The notes below the pieces were generated by a model. It did not search any database, had not been told where the DNA came from, and was given only the letters and a program-made list of their open reading frames with translations. A stretch of DNA of 11,665 nt from an uncultured Clostridia bacterium (GTDB taxonomy: Bacteria > Bacillota > Clostridia > Christensenellales > Borkfalkiaceae), in NCBI GenBank assembly GCA_944369635.1, contig CALVXL010000088.1:1-11665 (forward strand), written 5' to 3'. This document shows, in pieces, positions 1 through 6,360 of this stretch. The translations under genes and the position numbers were made by a program. Every line of letters begins with the position of its first letter. Position 1 is the stretch's first letter.

Positions 1-160
1 CGTTTCCGTTAAAGTATTAACAAAATAAAAAAGATTTAACGCGTTTTGATTTTATTTTCTGCTTTTGCTGCGTTTATAGTGTTACAAAAAAGTCAAAAAA
101 ATACTTGTTACTTTCTTAGGTTGTAAAATCCGTTTTGTATATTTTATCTTTTTCTTTTAT
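1..160. other. gene-free left edge
   Basis: All three plus-strand frames close within the first 28 bases (stops at 10-12, 18-20 and 26-28), so at most the last few codons of an off-window gene could be present. I see no open frame of note on the minus strand and no RNA-gene structure. The stretch is AT-rich and leads into the terminator at 161-195. The likeliest reading is the 3' untranslated part of an upstream plus-strand gene that lies outside the window. Confidence 0.5.
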
Positions 161-195
161 TCAAAAGGCTTCCGATTTTTTCGGAAGCCTTTTGA
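161..195 (+). terminator. bidirectional Rho-independent terminator
   Basis: A perfect 15-bp inverted repeat (arms 161-175 and 181-195, loop TTTTT) has a GC-rich core, GGCTTCCGA/TCGGAAGCC, flanked by AAAA on the left and TTTT on the right. This is the usual shape of a terminator able to work in both directions. On the plus strand it would end transcription entering from the left edge. On the minus strand it could serve as a back-up stop behind the operon that ends at 376. Confidence 0.8.
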
Positions 196-215
196 AATAT
201 TTCAAATAAAAATTA

Positions 216-244
216 TTGACGTTTCATAATAATTTGATTATAAA
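216..244 (+). promoter_or_regulatory. orphan sigma-A-type promoter candidate
   Basis: The -35 candidate TTGACG (216-221) and the -10 candidate TATAAA (239-244) are separated by exactly 17 bases, each one mismatch from consensus. The predicted start is near 251. No plus-strand gene follows; a transcript would run through the hairpin at 306-372 and then antisense to the 3' end of the HAD gene. The region is AT-rich, so a chance match is possible. Confidence 0.4.
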
Positions 245-305
245 TCATAAGTAAATCAAAAGCGGGCTTTAATATCTATTATTTGGGTGAGTATCGATAA
301 TGTAA

Positions 306-372
306 AACTGTCTGTAAAAGGATCGTTTTTTTTCGTTTCATATCAATAGCGGGATACGATTTTCAGACAGTT
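306..372 (-). terminator. long-loop hairpin, probable end of the minus-strand operon
   Basis: AACTGTCTG (306-314) is perfectly complementary to CAGACAGTT (364-372). After a single bulged base (315), AAAA (316-319) also pairs with TTTT (360-363). Read on the minus strand, the hairpin begins four bases after the HAD stop codon and is followed by TTTTACATT, so it fits a weak intrinsic terminator. The roughly 40-base loop is longer than normal for that role, and the terminator at 161-195 may do most of the work. Confidence 0.45.
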
Positions 373-375
373 GGT

Positions 376-1020
376 TCAGGCAAATAGTTTATGAAGAGTT
401 TTTACGTCTTTTACCAATATGTTTGCGCCGCCGTTCAACAGTTGTTCGGCGGTATTATATCCGTAAAGAACCGCTATACAATCTATACCTGCTTTTCTTG
501 CGCCGATCACATCGTAGGTTGTGTCGCCGATCAATACGGCGGAATCGGGGGATATACCGCTGATAGTGAAAAGCTTTTTTAGCAAATCGCATTTTTCTGA
601 AAGACTGTTGTCTTTCGAGGCGCCGACCAGTTTATCGAAATATTTTGCTATACCGAGTTTTCCGACGATATATTCGGATGCTTTTTCTTCTTTGGTAGTG
701 GCAATATAAAGATGTTTCCTCTGATTTTTCAGATTGATCAGCAAATCTTCAATTCCGTCATAAAGTACGTTAAGTTCTTTTCCGGTTACATCGAAGTAGC
801 TTTGATAAATGTGACGTGCGTTTATTGCGGCCGTTTTATCAAGCCCGCAATATTTCATGAAAGACTCCACCAAAGGGGGGCCGATGAATTTCAGGAGCGT
901 TTCATACGGCGGAATTTTAACGCCGAGATGTTCGAACGTCTGTTTTAAAGTGGTAGTGATACTGATTTCCGAATTACTCAGCGTACCGTCCAGGTCAAAG
1001 ATAATGTTTTCGTATTTCAT
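376..1020 (-). CDS. HAD-family hydrolase, phosphoglycolate phosphatase (Gph)-like
   Basis: This is a 214-residue cytoplasmic phosphatase of the haloacid dehalogenase superfamily. The four HAD motifs are visible: DLDGT with nucleophile D9 and acid/base D11; T108 in the segment IATTK; K143; and GDTTYD with D166 and D170 binding Mg2+. The helical cap between motifs I and II contains FIGPPLVESF (46-55), typical of the Gph/5'-nucleotidase-like COG0546 group, so phosphoglycolate, a nucleotide or another small phosphate ester are candidate substrates; the sequence does not decide. It is full length. The start ATG overlaps the TGA of the upstream LTA-synthase-like gene (ATGA, 4 bases). No Shine-Dalgarno site precedes it, so translation probably depends on reinitiation after the upstream gene. 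Family assignment is secure; substrate is unknown. Confidence 0.9.
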   Translation of the reverse strand: MKYENIIFDLDGTLSNSEISITTTLKQTFEHLGVKIPPYETLLKFIGPPLVESFMKYCGLDKTAAINARHIYQSYFDVTGKELNVLYDGIEDLLINLKNQRKHLYIATTKEEKASEYIVGKLGIAKYFDKLVGASKDNSLSEKCDLLKKLFTISGISPDSAVLIGDTTYDVIGARKAGIDCIAVLYGYNTAEQLLNGGANILVKDVKTLHKLFA

Positions 1021-3053
1021 ATTTTGTTGGTTTTGTTTATGTCTTTCAGCCGTTGATTGAACAGGTCTGCTTTTTCTCCTTTTAAATAGTCATTATAATA
1101 AATTCTGTTGATATGTGAAATTTTATTCAGCAAGACGCTTGCAGTTTCTTTGACTTGCGCAATATAATCGTCGTCAACCTCCGCGCTTTGCCAGATGACG
1201 TTGTTCAGATTGTAAAAATACATTTTATCCGTGATGAAAACGTCGTATGCTCTGGAATAAAGCACGGAAGTCTCTTCGGAAAAAATGCTTGTACCGTACA
1301 ACATGTTTTCAAAATAATTGATTCCGAGCAGATCGTAGATCGTGGGAATAATGTCTGCCGTGCAGGTGAATTTTTCGATCAACCTTTCGGAAAGAGGTTT
1401 ATCCTGCAGTTTATTTCCTACGCGGATCATCAGCGGAACGCGGAACAGATCCGTATATTTGCGTGTAGTATCGGGGTCGGTTAAATCCTTGATGTAGTCG
1501 GACAGCTCGTAATAATAAGCATTATGGTCGCCGAAAAGAACGATTACGGTGTTTTCAATTAAAGGCGTGCCGTTCTGATCGGTTGTTGTTTTCAGATAAT
1601 TCAGGATTTCGCCTATCGCTTTGTCCAGTTCCATAGCCGCGGCGACGTAGTTTCTGAACGCATACTTATTTTCGTATTCTTTGTCGTTTTCATCGGGCAT
1701 GGGGCATATGCCGTATTCGTCTATGATTTCATAATATTGGCGTAAGTTTTCGCGTTCGGCATATTGTCCGTGCATGGTGATGGTGGATATGTGCGTATCA
1801 AAGCGGCGATCTGTCGGGAACATCAGTTCTTTGCAGAGGGAAATCATATCCGAATCGAGATTTCTTTCGCCTTCTTCGGTATAATCTTTATAACTGCCGC
1901 CCGTATCTTTTGAATAAGCAACCATTTCTTCGTCGGCATAAAATTTATCGATTTTAACCGATTGCAGGTAATAATCGTGTCGATTGTAAAAATCGCTTAA
2001 CCCGTTGTGAAAATAGCCTGTTTCCGCATTCGTGAGCGTTTTTAATACCTGAGGCGAGGAAAAGGGGAGGGAATTTTCGGGGAAGGTATAGTTTACGTAA
2101 GCATCGGTCGGATAACATCCGAGCAGAGAAAGATTTTCCGAGATATCTGTTTTTTCTCTGGAATGAAAGTTATCGGCAATATAACTCGTATCGTAGAGTT
2201 CATAAAGGTTGGGGAAGAGTTTTCTCATGGTATCTTCATCGGCCTGTATGCCGTTGGGGTACCTTTCTTCATCGCTGATAAATGCAAACCATTCCAGACT
2301 TTCCGCAAGGATTGTTACGGTATTCATGCCGGAAGCTTCACCGAATTTTTCGGTTTTTTCGGTAACTTTTTCGAAAATAAAATTTTCGAGTTCAACGGCG
2401 TCGCCGAGTTCGACGCCGTTGAAAAACAACCCTTTATACAGCTGCGTGACGAAATTTCCCAAAATGCCTTGTTTTGTATAGGAATTTTCGGTATTTTCGT
2501 ACAGTTTGTAAGAAAGATCTTCCGATTTGTTTCTTCCGACAAAATAGGCGAGCGTTCCTTGTGCGGCCAAGATAATGCAAAGAAGAATACTGACGGTAAC
2601 GGTAAGGGATGTTTTCTTTTTGAGTAAAGGCGCGCGGTCAATTTCGTAACCGCCGAGCAAGAAATAAAGCCCGACAAGAAAACAGGAGGTAAACAGAAAA
2701 GCGAAGTTAGGGCTTGTCGCTTCGATCGTGCCCATGCCGTCTTTTGCCAGATTGAACATTTCAAAGTCGAAGATCGTTCCGGAAGTAAGGGTGTACATCA
2801 GTATAAACACAAGATCTATCACTGCGTGCGCGGTCAGAAATGCTGCGGAAAGATAAAAGCGGACTTTTTGATTGCGGATCATGCACAAAATCGCTGTCGC
2901 TAAACCGATTAATGTTAAAAAAACGCCCGGACGACTGATTTTTACTTCGCCTGACACCAAAAAAGTCGCCAGAAATTCCAAAATGACGGATAATGCGACG
3001 TATACAAAAACGAAAACGTTTGATTTTAAAAACAAAACGAATTTATTTTTCAT
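1017..3053 (-). CDS. LTA synthase family protein (membrane-anchored sulfatase-fold phosphotransferase)
   Basis: This 678-residue protein has about five N-terminal membrane helices (roughly 6-33, 43-60, 66-88, 114-134, 148-172) and an extracellular sulfatase/alkaline-phosphatase-fold domain from about 240 onward. Its landmarks match the LtaS family: a metal-binding glutamate in AESLE (E251), a nucleophilic threonine in KTDISE (T302), substrate-side histidines H349 (FHN, followed by FYNR) and H428 (TMHGQ), and metal ligands D509-H510 in FGDHN. LtaS moves glycerol phosphate from phosphatidylglycerol onto lipoteichoic acid. A related transferase or primase acting on another phosphate-linked surface polymer is also possible. 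Its AGGAG site overlaps the TAG stop of the upstream membrane-protein gene, and its own TGA overlaps the next ATG, so the three genes are a coupled operon. A 13-bp inverted repeat lies at codons 211-223. Confidence 0.92.
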   Translation of the reverse strand: MKNKFVLFLKSNVFVFVYVALSVILEFLATFLVSGEVKISRPGVFLTLIGLATAILCMIRNQKVRFYLSAAFLTAHAVIDLVFILMYTLTSGTIFDFEMFNLAKDGMGTIEATSPNFAFLFTSCFLVGLYFLLGGYEIDRAPLLKKKTSLTVTVSILLCIILAAQGTLAYFVGRNKSEDLSYKLYENTENSYTKQGILGNFVTQLYKGLFFNGVELGDAVELENFIFEKVTEKTEKFGEASGMNTVTILAESLEWFAFISDEERYPNGIQADEDTMRKLFPNLYELYDTSYIADNFHSREKTDISENLSLLGCYPTDAYVNYTFPENSLPFSSPQVLKTLTNAETGYFHNGLSDFYNRHDYYLQSVKIDKFYADEEMVAYSKDTGGSYKDYTEEGERNLDSDMISLCKELMFPTDRRFDTHISTITMHGQYAERENLRQYYEIIDEYGICPMPDENDKEYENKYAFRNYVAAAMELDKAIGEILNYLKTTTDQNGTPLIENTVIVLFGDHNAYYYELSDYIKDLTDPDTTRKYTDLFRVPLMIRVGNKLQDKPLSERLIEKFTCTADIIPTIYDLLGINYFENMLYGTSIFSEETSVLYSRAYDVFITDKMYFYNLNNVIWQSAEVDDDYIAQVKETASVLLNKISHINRIYYNDYLKGEKADLFNQRLKDINKTNKI
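2391..2423 (-). repeat. 13-bp perfect inverted repeat inside the LTA-synthase-like gene
   Basis: The arms TTCAACGGCGTCG (2391-2403) and CGACGCCGTTGAA (2411-2423) are perfectly complementary around a 7-base loop. They are GC-rich within an AT-leaning gene. On the coding strand the hairpin covers codons 211-223, between the last membrane helix and the extracellular catalytic domain, and is followed a few bases later by AAAATTTTATTTT. It resembles an intragenic terminator or a pause hairpin. Confidence 0.7.
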
Positions 3054-3060
3054 GAAACTC

Positions 3061-3747
3061 CTAAAATATTATTACGATCAACGCGAGAAGTAAGGTAAGA
3101 ATAAGTCTTTTTTCGGATAAAACGTAAACCATTCCGTAAAACAGATAAAAAATCCAATATGCCCAGATCAACGCCAAATCGGCCGAAATAAAGAGTTCGG
3201 CAGTTCCGCATGTCAGGAAGACGACAATTCCGCCAAAGGGAATATATTTTATGTATTTAGCGGGAAATGCCGATTCAAAAAAATTCTGGAAAAGTGCAAT
3301 CAGCATAACGGAAAGTATCGTGCGGAAAAGATAGGGAAGATAGCTGCGCGACAACGTTTCGATTACTTTTTCGGTGGTGGAACTTGCTCCAACCTCTTTT
3401 ACGACCGGTAAATCGAAACCGATCGCCCAACACGAAAAAAATACTGCGGCAAAGGTGAGTACGAAAATCATTACAGCATATTTGGGATGCAGGCGATGTT
3501 GTTTTCGCGTAAAAAGCGGAGTATCCGCATATTTTAAGGCGGATATTGCAATGCCGGTAAATGCCGCAATATAAATCAGCAATTTCGGGATAAAAATGAT
3601 AAGATTTTTGATTTCGTCTGCCGACGTTTTGCTGAGTAGCGTTTTGAAAATGCCGTTGAACAATTCCAAAAAATACATGGCAAAAATCAAAACGCACGCA
3701 AGCAAAAGCAAAACGATCGGTTGGCTTTTATCCTCGGTTTTTCTCAT
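3061..3747 (-). CDS. hypothetical polytopic membrane protein, about seven helices
   Basis: This 228-residue protein is very hydrophobic, with about seven predicted membrane segments (roughly 11-29, 47-70, 89-113, 136-156, 168-188, 190-208 and 213-228). The last segment runs to the C-terminus with no tail. I do not recognise the family; the EExxxR motif expected of CPBP-type membrane proteases is not visible. A soluble, probably extracytoplasmic or loop segment (about 113-135) contains VVKEVGASSTTEK. The start ATG at 3747 has a good GGAGA site a few bases upstream. It is the first gene of the minus-strand operon, and its stop codon TAG lies within the AGGAG site of the LTA-synthase-like gene 8 bases on. 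That tight pairing suggests a role beside the enzyme, for example in polymer export or membrane anchoring. This is inference from position only. Confidence 0.8.
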   Translation of the reverse strand: MRKTEDKSQPIVLLLLACVLIFAMYFLELFNGIFKTLLSKTSADEIKNLIIFIPKLLIYIAAFTGIAISALKYADTPLFTRKQHRLHPKYAVMIFVLTFAAVFFSCWAIGFDLPVVKEVGASSTTEKVIETLSRSYLPYLFRTILSVMLIALFQNFFESAFPAKYIKYIPFGGIVVFLTCGTAELFISADLALIWAYWIFYLFYGMVYVLSEKRLILTLLLALIVIIF

Positions 3748-3780
3748 TGTTTCTCCGTTTCAGAAAGTTATACTATGATT

Positions 3781-3809
3781 ATAATATAATTATTTACGAA
3801 AATAATCAA
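3781..3809 (-). promoter_or_regulatory. promoter candidate for the minus-strand operon
   Basis: On the minus strand, TTGATT (3809-3804) and TATTAT (3786-3781) are 17 bases apart. This predicts a start near 3774 and a leader of about 27 bases before the ATG at 3747. An overlapping TATAAT (3783-3778) would give a 20-base spacer. The AT-rich background lowers certainty, but some promoter must lie here, since the gene at 4058 is divergent. Confidence 0.5.
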
Positions 3810-3934
3810 ATGATTTTAAATAAATTTTGTGTTTTTATATGAAAAAACATAATTAAACGCTGTAAAAAACCTTGATTTTCCAGAAGATGAAAATTTAGGA
3901 AAAATTACTGTAAAAGAATGAAATCAATCGCTTT

Positions 3935-3957
3935 GCTAAGGCGAAAAACGCCTTAGC
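3935..3957. repeat. perfect 9-bp hairpin between the divergent promoters
   Basis: GCTAAGGCG (3935-3943) and CGCCTTAGC (3949-3957) are perfectly complementary around an AAAAA loop. Neither side has the T-run needed for an intrinsic terminator. The hairpin lies upstream of both predicted transcription starts, so it should not be in either mRNA. It may be a protein-binding palindrome, an insulating element or a remnant terminator. Confidence 0.6.
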
Positions 3958-3965
3958 GTAAATAG

Positions 3966-4030
3966 AATTTTACATTTTTATTACATTTGCGGGCGGAATA
4001 AACTTGAATAAATTTTACATTTATATTACA
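3966..4030 (+). promoter_or_regulatory. two near-identical 20-base repeats with paired TTACA units (PhoP-box-like)
   Basis: The repeats at 3966-3985 and 4011-4030 agree at 19 of 20 bases. Each contains two TTACA units 11 bp apart: 3970-3974 and 3981-3985, then 4015-4019 and 4026-4030. Hexamers of the type TT(A/C/T)ACA repeated every 11 bp on the coding strand are the known form of PhoP binding sites in Bacillus. The genes downstream encode a phosphate transporter and a PhoP/PhoR-like pair, so autoregulation by the encoded regulator is the natural reading. The upstream pair lies 18 bp before the -35 candidate; the downstream pair lies in the spacer and -10. Confidence 0.6.
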
Positions 4031-4032
4031 AT
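4004..4032 (+). promoter_or_regulatory. promoter of the phosphate transporter / two-component operon
   Basis: TTGAAT (4004-4009) and TACAAT (4027-4032) are separated by exactly 17 bases, with a predicted start near 4039. The -10 overlaps the second TTACA pair, so a bound regulator could also block the promoter. The ATG at 4058 follows an AAGGA ribosome site at 4046-4050 with 7-base spacing. Confidence 0.55.
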
Positions 4033-4057
4033 GTAAGAAAAACAAAAGGAAAATTAC

Positions 4058-5695
4058 ATGGATTATTTGACGGCGTTATTGGCTTTATTGGGCGGGCTGG
4101 GTGCTTTTTTAATGGGCGTTGCGGCTCTGTCGGACAACACGGAAAAACTTGCAAACAGTAAAATCAAAGATCTGTTTAACAAGTCTTCCAAAAATAAGTT
4201 GGTCGGCGTGGGAATCGGAACCGTAACGACGGCAATCGTGCAGAGTTCCGGTATTACCACCGTAATGATCGTCGGGCTTGTGAATGCCGGAATTATGTCG
4301 CTTTTTCAGGCGACGACGATGATTATGGGCGCGAATATCGGTACCACGATCACCGCGCAACTGGCTTCTTTGAGTCAGTTTGATTTCATGATGTTTGCCT
4401 TGCCGCTCGCATTTATTGGAATGATGATCTACATGATCGCCAAGAAGGAAAAGTACAAGACTGTCGGATATATGCTTGCGGGACTCGGGCTGATCTTCGT
4501 GGGACTCGATTTCATGAGTTCCGCAATCAACCCTATCAAAAATAACCCTGAAGTAAAGGAACTCTTTACTGCCATCAAAAATCCCTTTTTACTGCTTTTT
4601 ATCGGATTTGCTTTGACGGCGCTTACGCAAAGCAGTTCCGTCGTCACTTCTATTTTAATCGTTCTGGCAAGCGACGGACTGATCGTCGGCGGGGGCGGAA
4701 ATTCCGTTCTTTACGTGATACTCGGCACAAATATCGGTTCGTGCGTAACGGCGCTGATTTCTTCAATCGGAACGAGCAAGAATGCCCGTCGCGCCAGCCT
4801 GATTCATTTAATGTTTAACACCTTCGGGTCAATCTTGTTTTTTATTTTCTTTACCTGTTGGCCGGGTTTTATGGACGCAACGTTCGTTCGTTGGTTTCAG
4901 GGGGCGCCCGGAACGCAGATTGCGATGTTCCATACGGCGTTTAACGTCATCTGTACCGTATTGTTTTTGCCGTTTACGGCTTTGTTTGTCAAACTTTCCC
5001 AACTGATTATCAGAGATAAAAAACAGGAGTCCGTTACGGAAAGCGAAAAGATTCTCGACGAACGTATGTTGCCTACGCCCGGCGTCGCTTTGGACGCTAC
5101 GGGGAAAAGCGTTCTGCATCTTTTGGATATGTCCATGGAATCGTTGCAGATCGCCTTTGACGGCTTCAAGGCGAAAGACGAAAGCGCGGCGAAAAGAGTG
5201 GAGGAAAATAACGAACGCGTCGGGGAACTCAGTCGTTACATTACAAACTATTTAATTAAAGTTTCTTCGCAAAATATCGGTATTAACGAAGAAAAATTGA
5301 TTTCCGCCATGCATAACAATGTCGGGGACATCGTGCGTATCAGCGAGCTTGCGGAAAACGTTACAAAGTATACCCGCAGGACGGTAAAGGATAATCTGGG
5401 ATTTTCTTCGTATGTTAACAAAAAACTTGAAGAAATGCTGGAGAATATCAAGGAGCTTTCTTCGCTCACCAAGCGGTTCGTTACGGAAAAGCAATATACG
5501 CTGATAAAGGATATAGACGAAGCGGAAGATCGGATCGACGCAATGCGCAAAAAGTTGTTGAACGATCATATTGCGCGGCTGAACAGCGGAGAATGTAAAC
5601 CCGAAAGCAGCAGTGTGTTCATCAATCTCGTATGTAATTTGGAAAGGGTGGGCGATCACGTAAACTACATTGCCCACACTTACGTGGATTTATAA
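4058..5695 (+). CDS. Na+/phosphate cotransporter with C-terminal PhoU-like domain
   Basis: This 545-residue protein imports inorganic phosphate with sodium. The membrane part (about 1-318) holds the two inverted signature repeats of the Na/Pi cotransporter family: QSSGITTVM (62-70) with GANIGTT (91-97), and QSSSVVTS (191-198) with GTNIGSC (223-229). From about 340 to 545 it is a charged helical bundle of the PhoU type, ending in NLERVGDHVNYIA (527-539), the E/DxxxD metal-binding helix typical of PhoU. Length and architecture match the bacterial NptA/YjbB-like group. The gene is followed 1 base later by the response-regulator ATG (TAATATG) and is preceded by PhoP-box-like repeats. This suggests that it is phosphate-regulated and that its PhoU-like domain may report transport status to the kinase two genes downstream. 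The signalling role is inference. Confidence 0.93.
   Translation: MDYLTALLALLGGLGAFLMGVAALSDNTEKLANSKIKDLFNKSSKNKLVGVGIGTVTTAIVQSSGITTVMIVGLVNAGIMSLFQATTMIMGANIGTTITAQLASLSQFDFMMFALPLAFIGMMIYMIAKKEKYKTVGYMLAGLGLIFVGLDFMSSAINPIKNNPEVKELFTAIKNPFLLLFIGFALTALTQSSSVVTSILIVLASDGLIVGGGGNSVLYVILGTNIGSCVTALISSIGTSKNARRASLIHLMFNTFGSILFFIFFTCWPGFMDATFVRWFQGAPGTQIAMFHTAFNVICTVLFLPFTALFVKLSQLIIRDKKQESVTESEKILDERMLPTPGVALDATGKSVLHLLDMSMESLQIAFDGFKAKDESAAKRVEENNERVGELSRYITNYLIKVSSQNIGINEEKLISAMHNNVGDIVRISELAENVTKYTRRTVKDNLGFSSYVNKKLEEMLENIKELSSLTKRFVTEKQYTLIKDIDEAEDRIDAMRKKLLNDHIARLNSGECKPESSSVFINLVCNLERVGDHVNYIAHTYVDL
5648..5686 (+). repeat. two interleaved inverted repeats at the transporter/regulator junction
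   Basis: GTGGGC (5648-5653) pairs with GCCCAC (5672-5677), and CACGTAA (5657-5663) pairs with TTACGTG (5680-5686). The order a-b-a'-b' means the two stems either alternate or form a pseudoknot, although the 2-base linker 5678-5679 is short for the latter. The element ends 10 bases before the regulator ATG, whose only ribosome site is the weak GTGGAT beginning within the last arm. Confidence 0.45.
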
Positions 5696-5696
5696 T

Positions 5697-6356
5697 ATGG
5701 AAAAACTCGTTTATTTGCTGGAAGATGACGAAAGTATACGCGAATTGATCCGCTGTACTTTCGATATGAACGGAATCGCATTGAAGACCTTCGGCACGGT
5801 CCGCGAATTTAAAGAGGCGTTCGGTCAACGGCAGCCGGGCGTCGCGTTGCTGGATATCATGTTGGGCGACGGCGACGGAATCACCGTTCTGAAAGAAATA
5901 AAAGAACAAAATCCCAATGTGATCTGTATTATGCTGAGTGCGCTCGGCAAGGAAACGGATAAGGTCAAATGCCTGAACCTCGGCGCTGACGATTATGTGA
6001 CAAAACCGTTCGGTATTTTAGAATTGACCGCGCGCGTAAGGGTTGCGCTCAGGCGGTTGGACGGAAAGGAAACCGTCATGTCGCGCGGCGATCTTTGTAT
6101 GAATACGGGGACGATGGCAGTTACGCTCCGCGGCGAAAAACTCGACTTGAACAGAAAAGAATTCAAACTATTAAAATTCTTTATGGAAAACGAGGGCAAA
6201 GTGCTTTCCCGCGACGAGATATTGCAGGAAGTGTGGGGATTTGAAGAGCTTGAAACCCGCACGCTCGACAATCATGTGGCGCGTTTAAGAAAACTCGGCA
6301 TCAATTATATCGAAACGGTGTTCGGCGTGGGGTATAAATTTGTAGTTTCGGAGTGA
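5697..6356 (+). CDS. OmpR/PhoB-family response regulator, PhoP-like
   Basis: This is a 219-residue DNA-binding response regulator. The receiver domain (about 3-118) has the acidic pair D10-D11, phosphoacceptor D53 in LLDIML, S81 in MLSA and K103 in TKPF. The C-terminal winged helix (about 128-217) includes LNRKEFKLLKFF, the recognition-helix segment RTLDNHVARLRK and the closing hairpin ETVFGVGYKF. The stretch between recognition helix and wing is unusually short, and F replaces the usual R of TVRGVGY. I chose the ATG at 5697, which begins right at the receiver domain and sits in TAATATG with the transporter stop; a TTG in the same frame at 5670 only adds nine residues. The adjacent PhoR-like kinase and phosphate transporter make a phosphate-response role likely. 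There is no strong Shine-Dalgarno site, so translational coupling to the transporter is expected. Confidence 0.93.
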   Translation: MEKLVYLLEDDESIRELIRCTFDMNGIALKTFGTVREFKEAFGQRQPGVALLDIMLGDGDGITVLKEIKEQNPNVICIMLSALGKETDKVKCLNLGADDYVTKPFGILELTARVRVALRRLDGKETVMSRGDLCMNTGTMAVTLRGEKLDLNRKEFKLLKFFMENEGKVLSRDEILQEVWGFEELETRTLDNHVARLRKLGINYIETVFGVGYKFVVSE

Positions 6357-6360
6357 GAAT

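Noticed and set aside
2163..2627. 154-codon plus-strand open frame inside the LTA-synthase-like gene
   Set aside because: It is antisense to a gene with intact family motifs, and its Phe/Ile/Gly-rich composition is that of a shadow frame.
3918..3956. Twelve-codon open frame (MKSIALLRRKTP) running into the hairpin at 3935-3957, like a leader peptide
   Set aside because: No ribosome site at a suitable distance, and it lies upstream of the predicted transcription start of the transporter operon.
3966..4030. Near-identical 20-base repeats as attachment sites or ends of a small mobile element
   Set aside because: Only 25 bases lie between them with no gene, and the internal 11-bp TTACA spacing fits regulator boxes better.
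5670..5696. TTG start extending the response regulator by nine residues
   Set aside because: The receiver domain begins directly after the ATG at 5697, the extension lies within the transporter's coding end, and TAATATG coupling explains the ATG.
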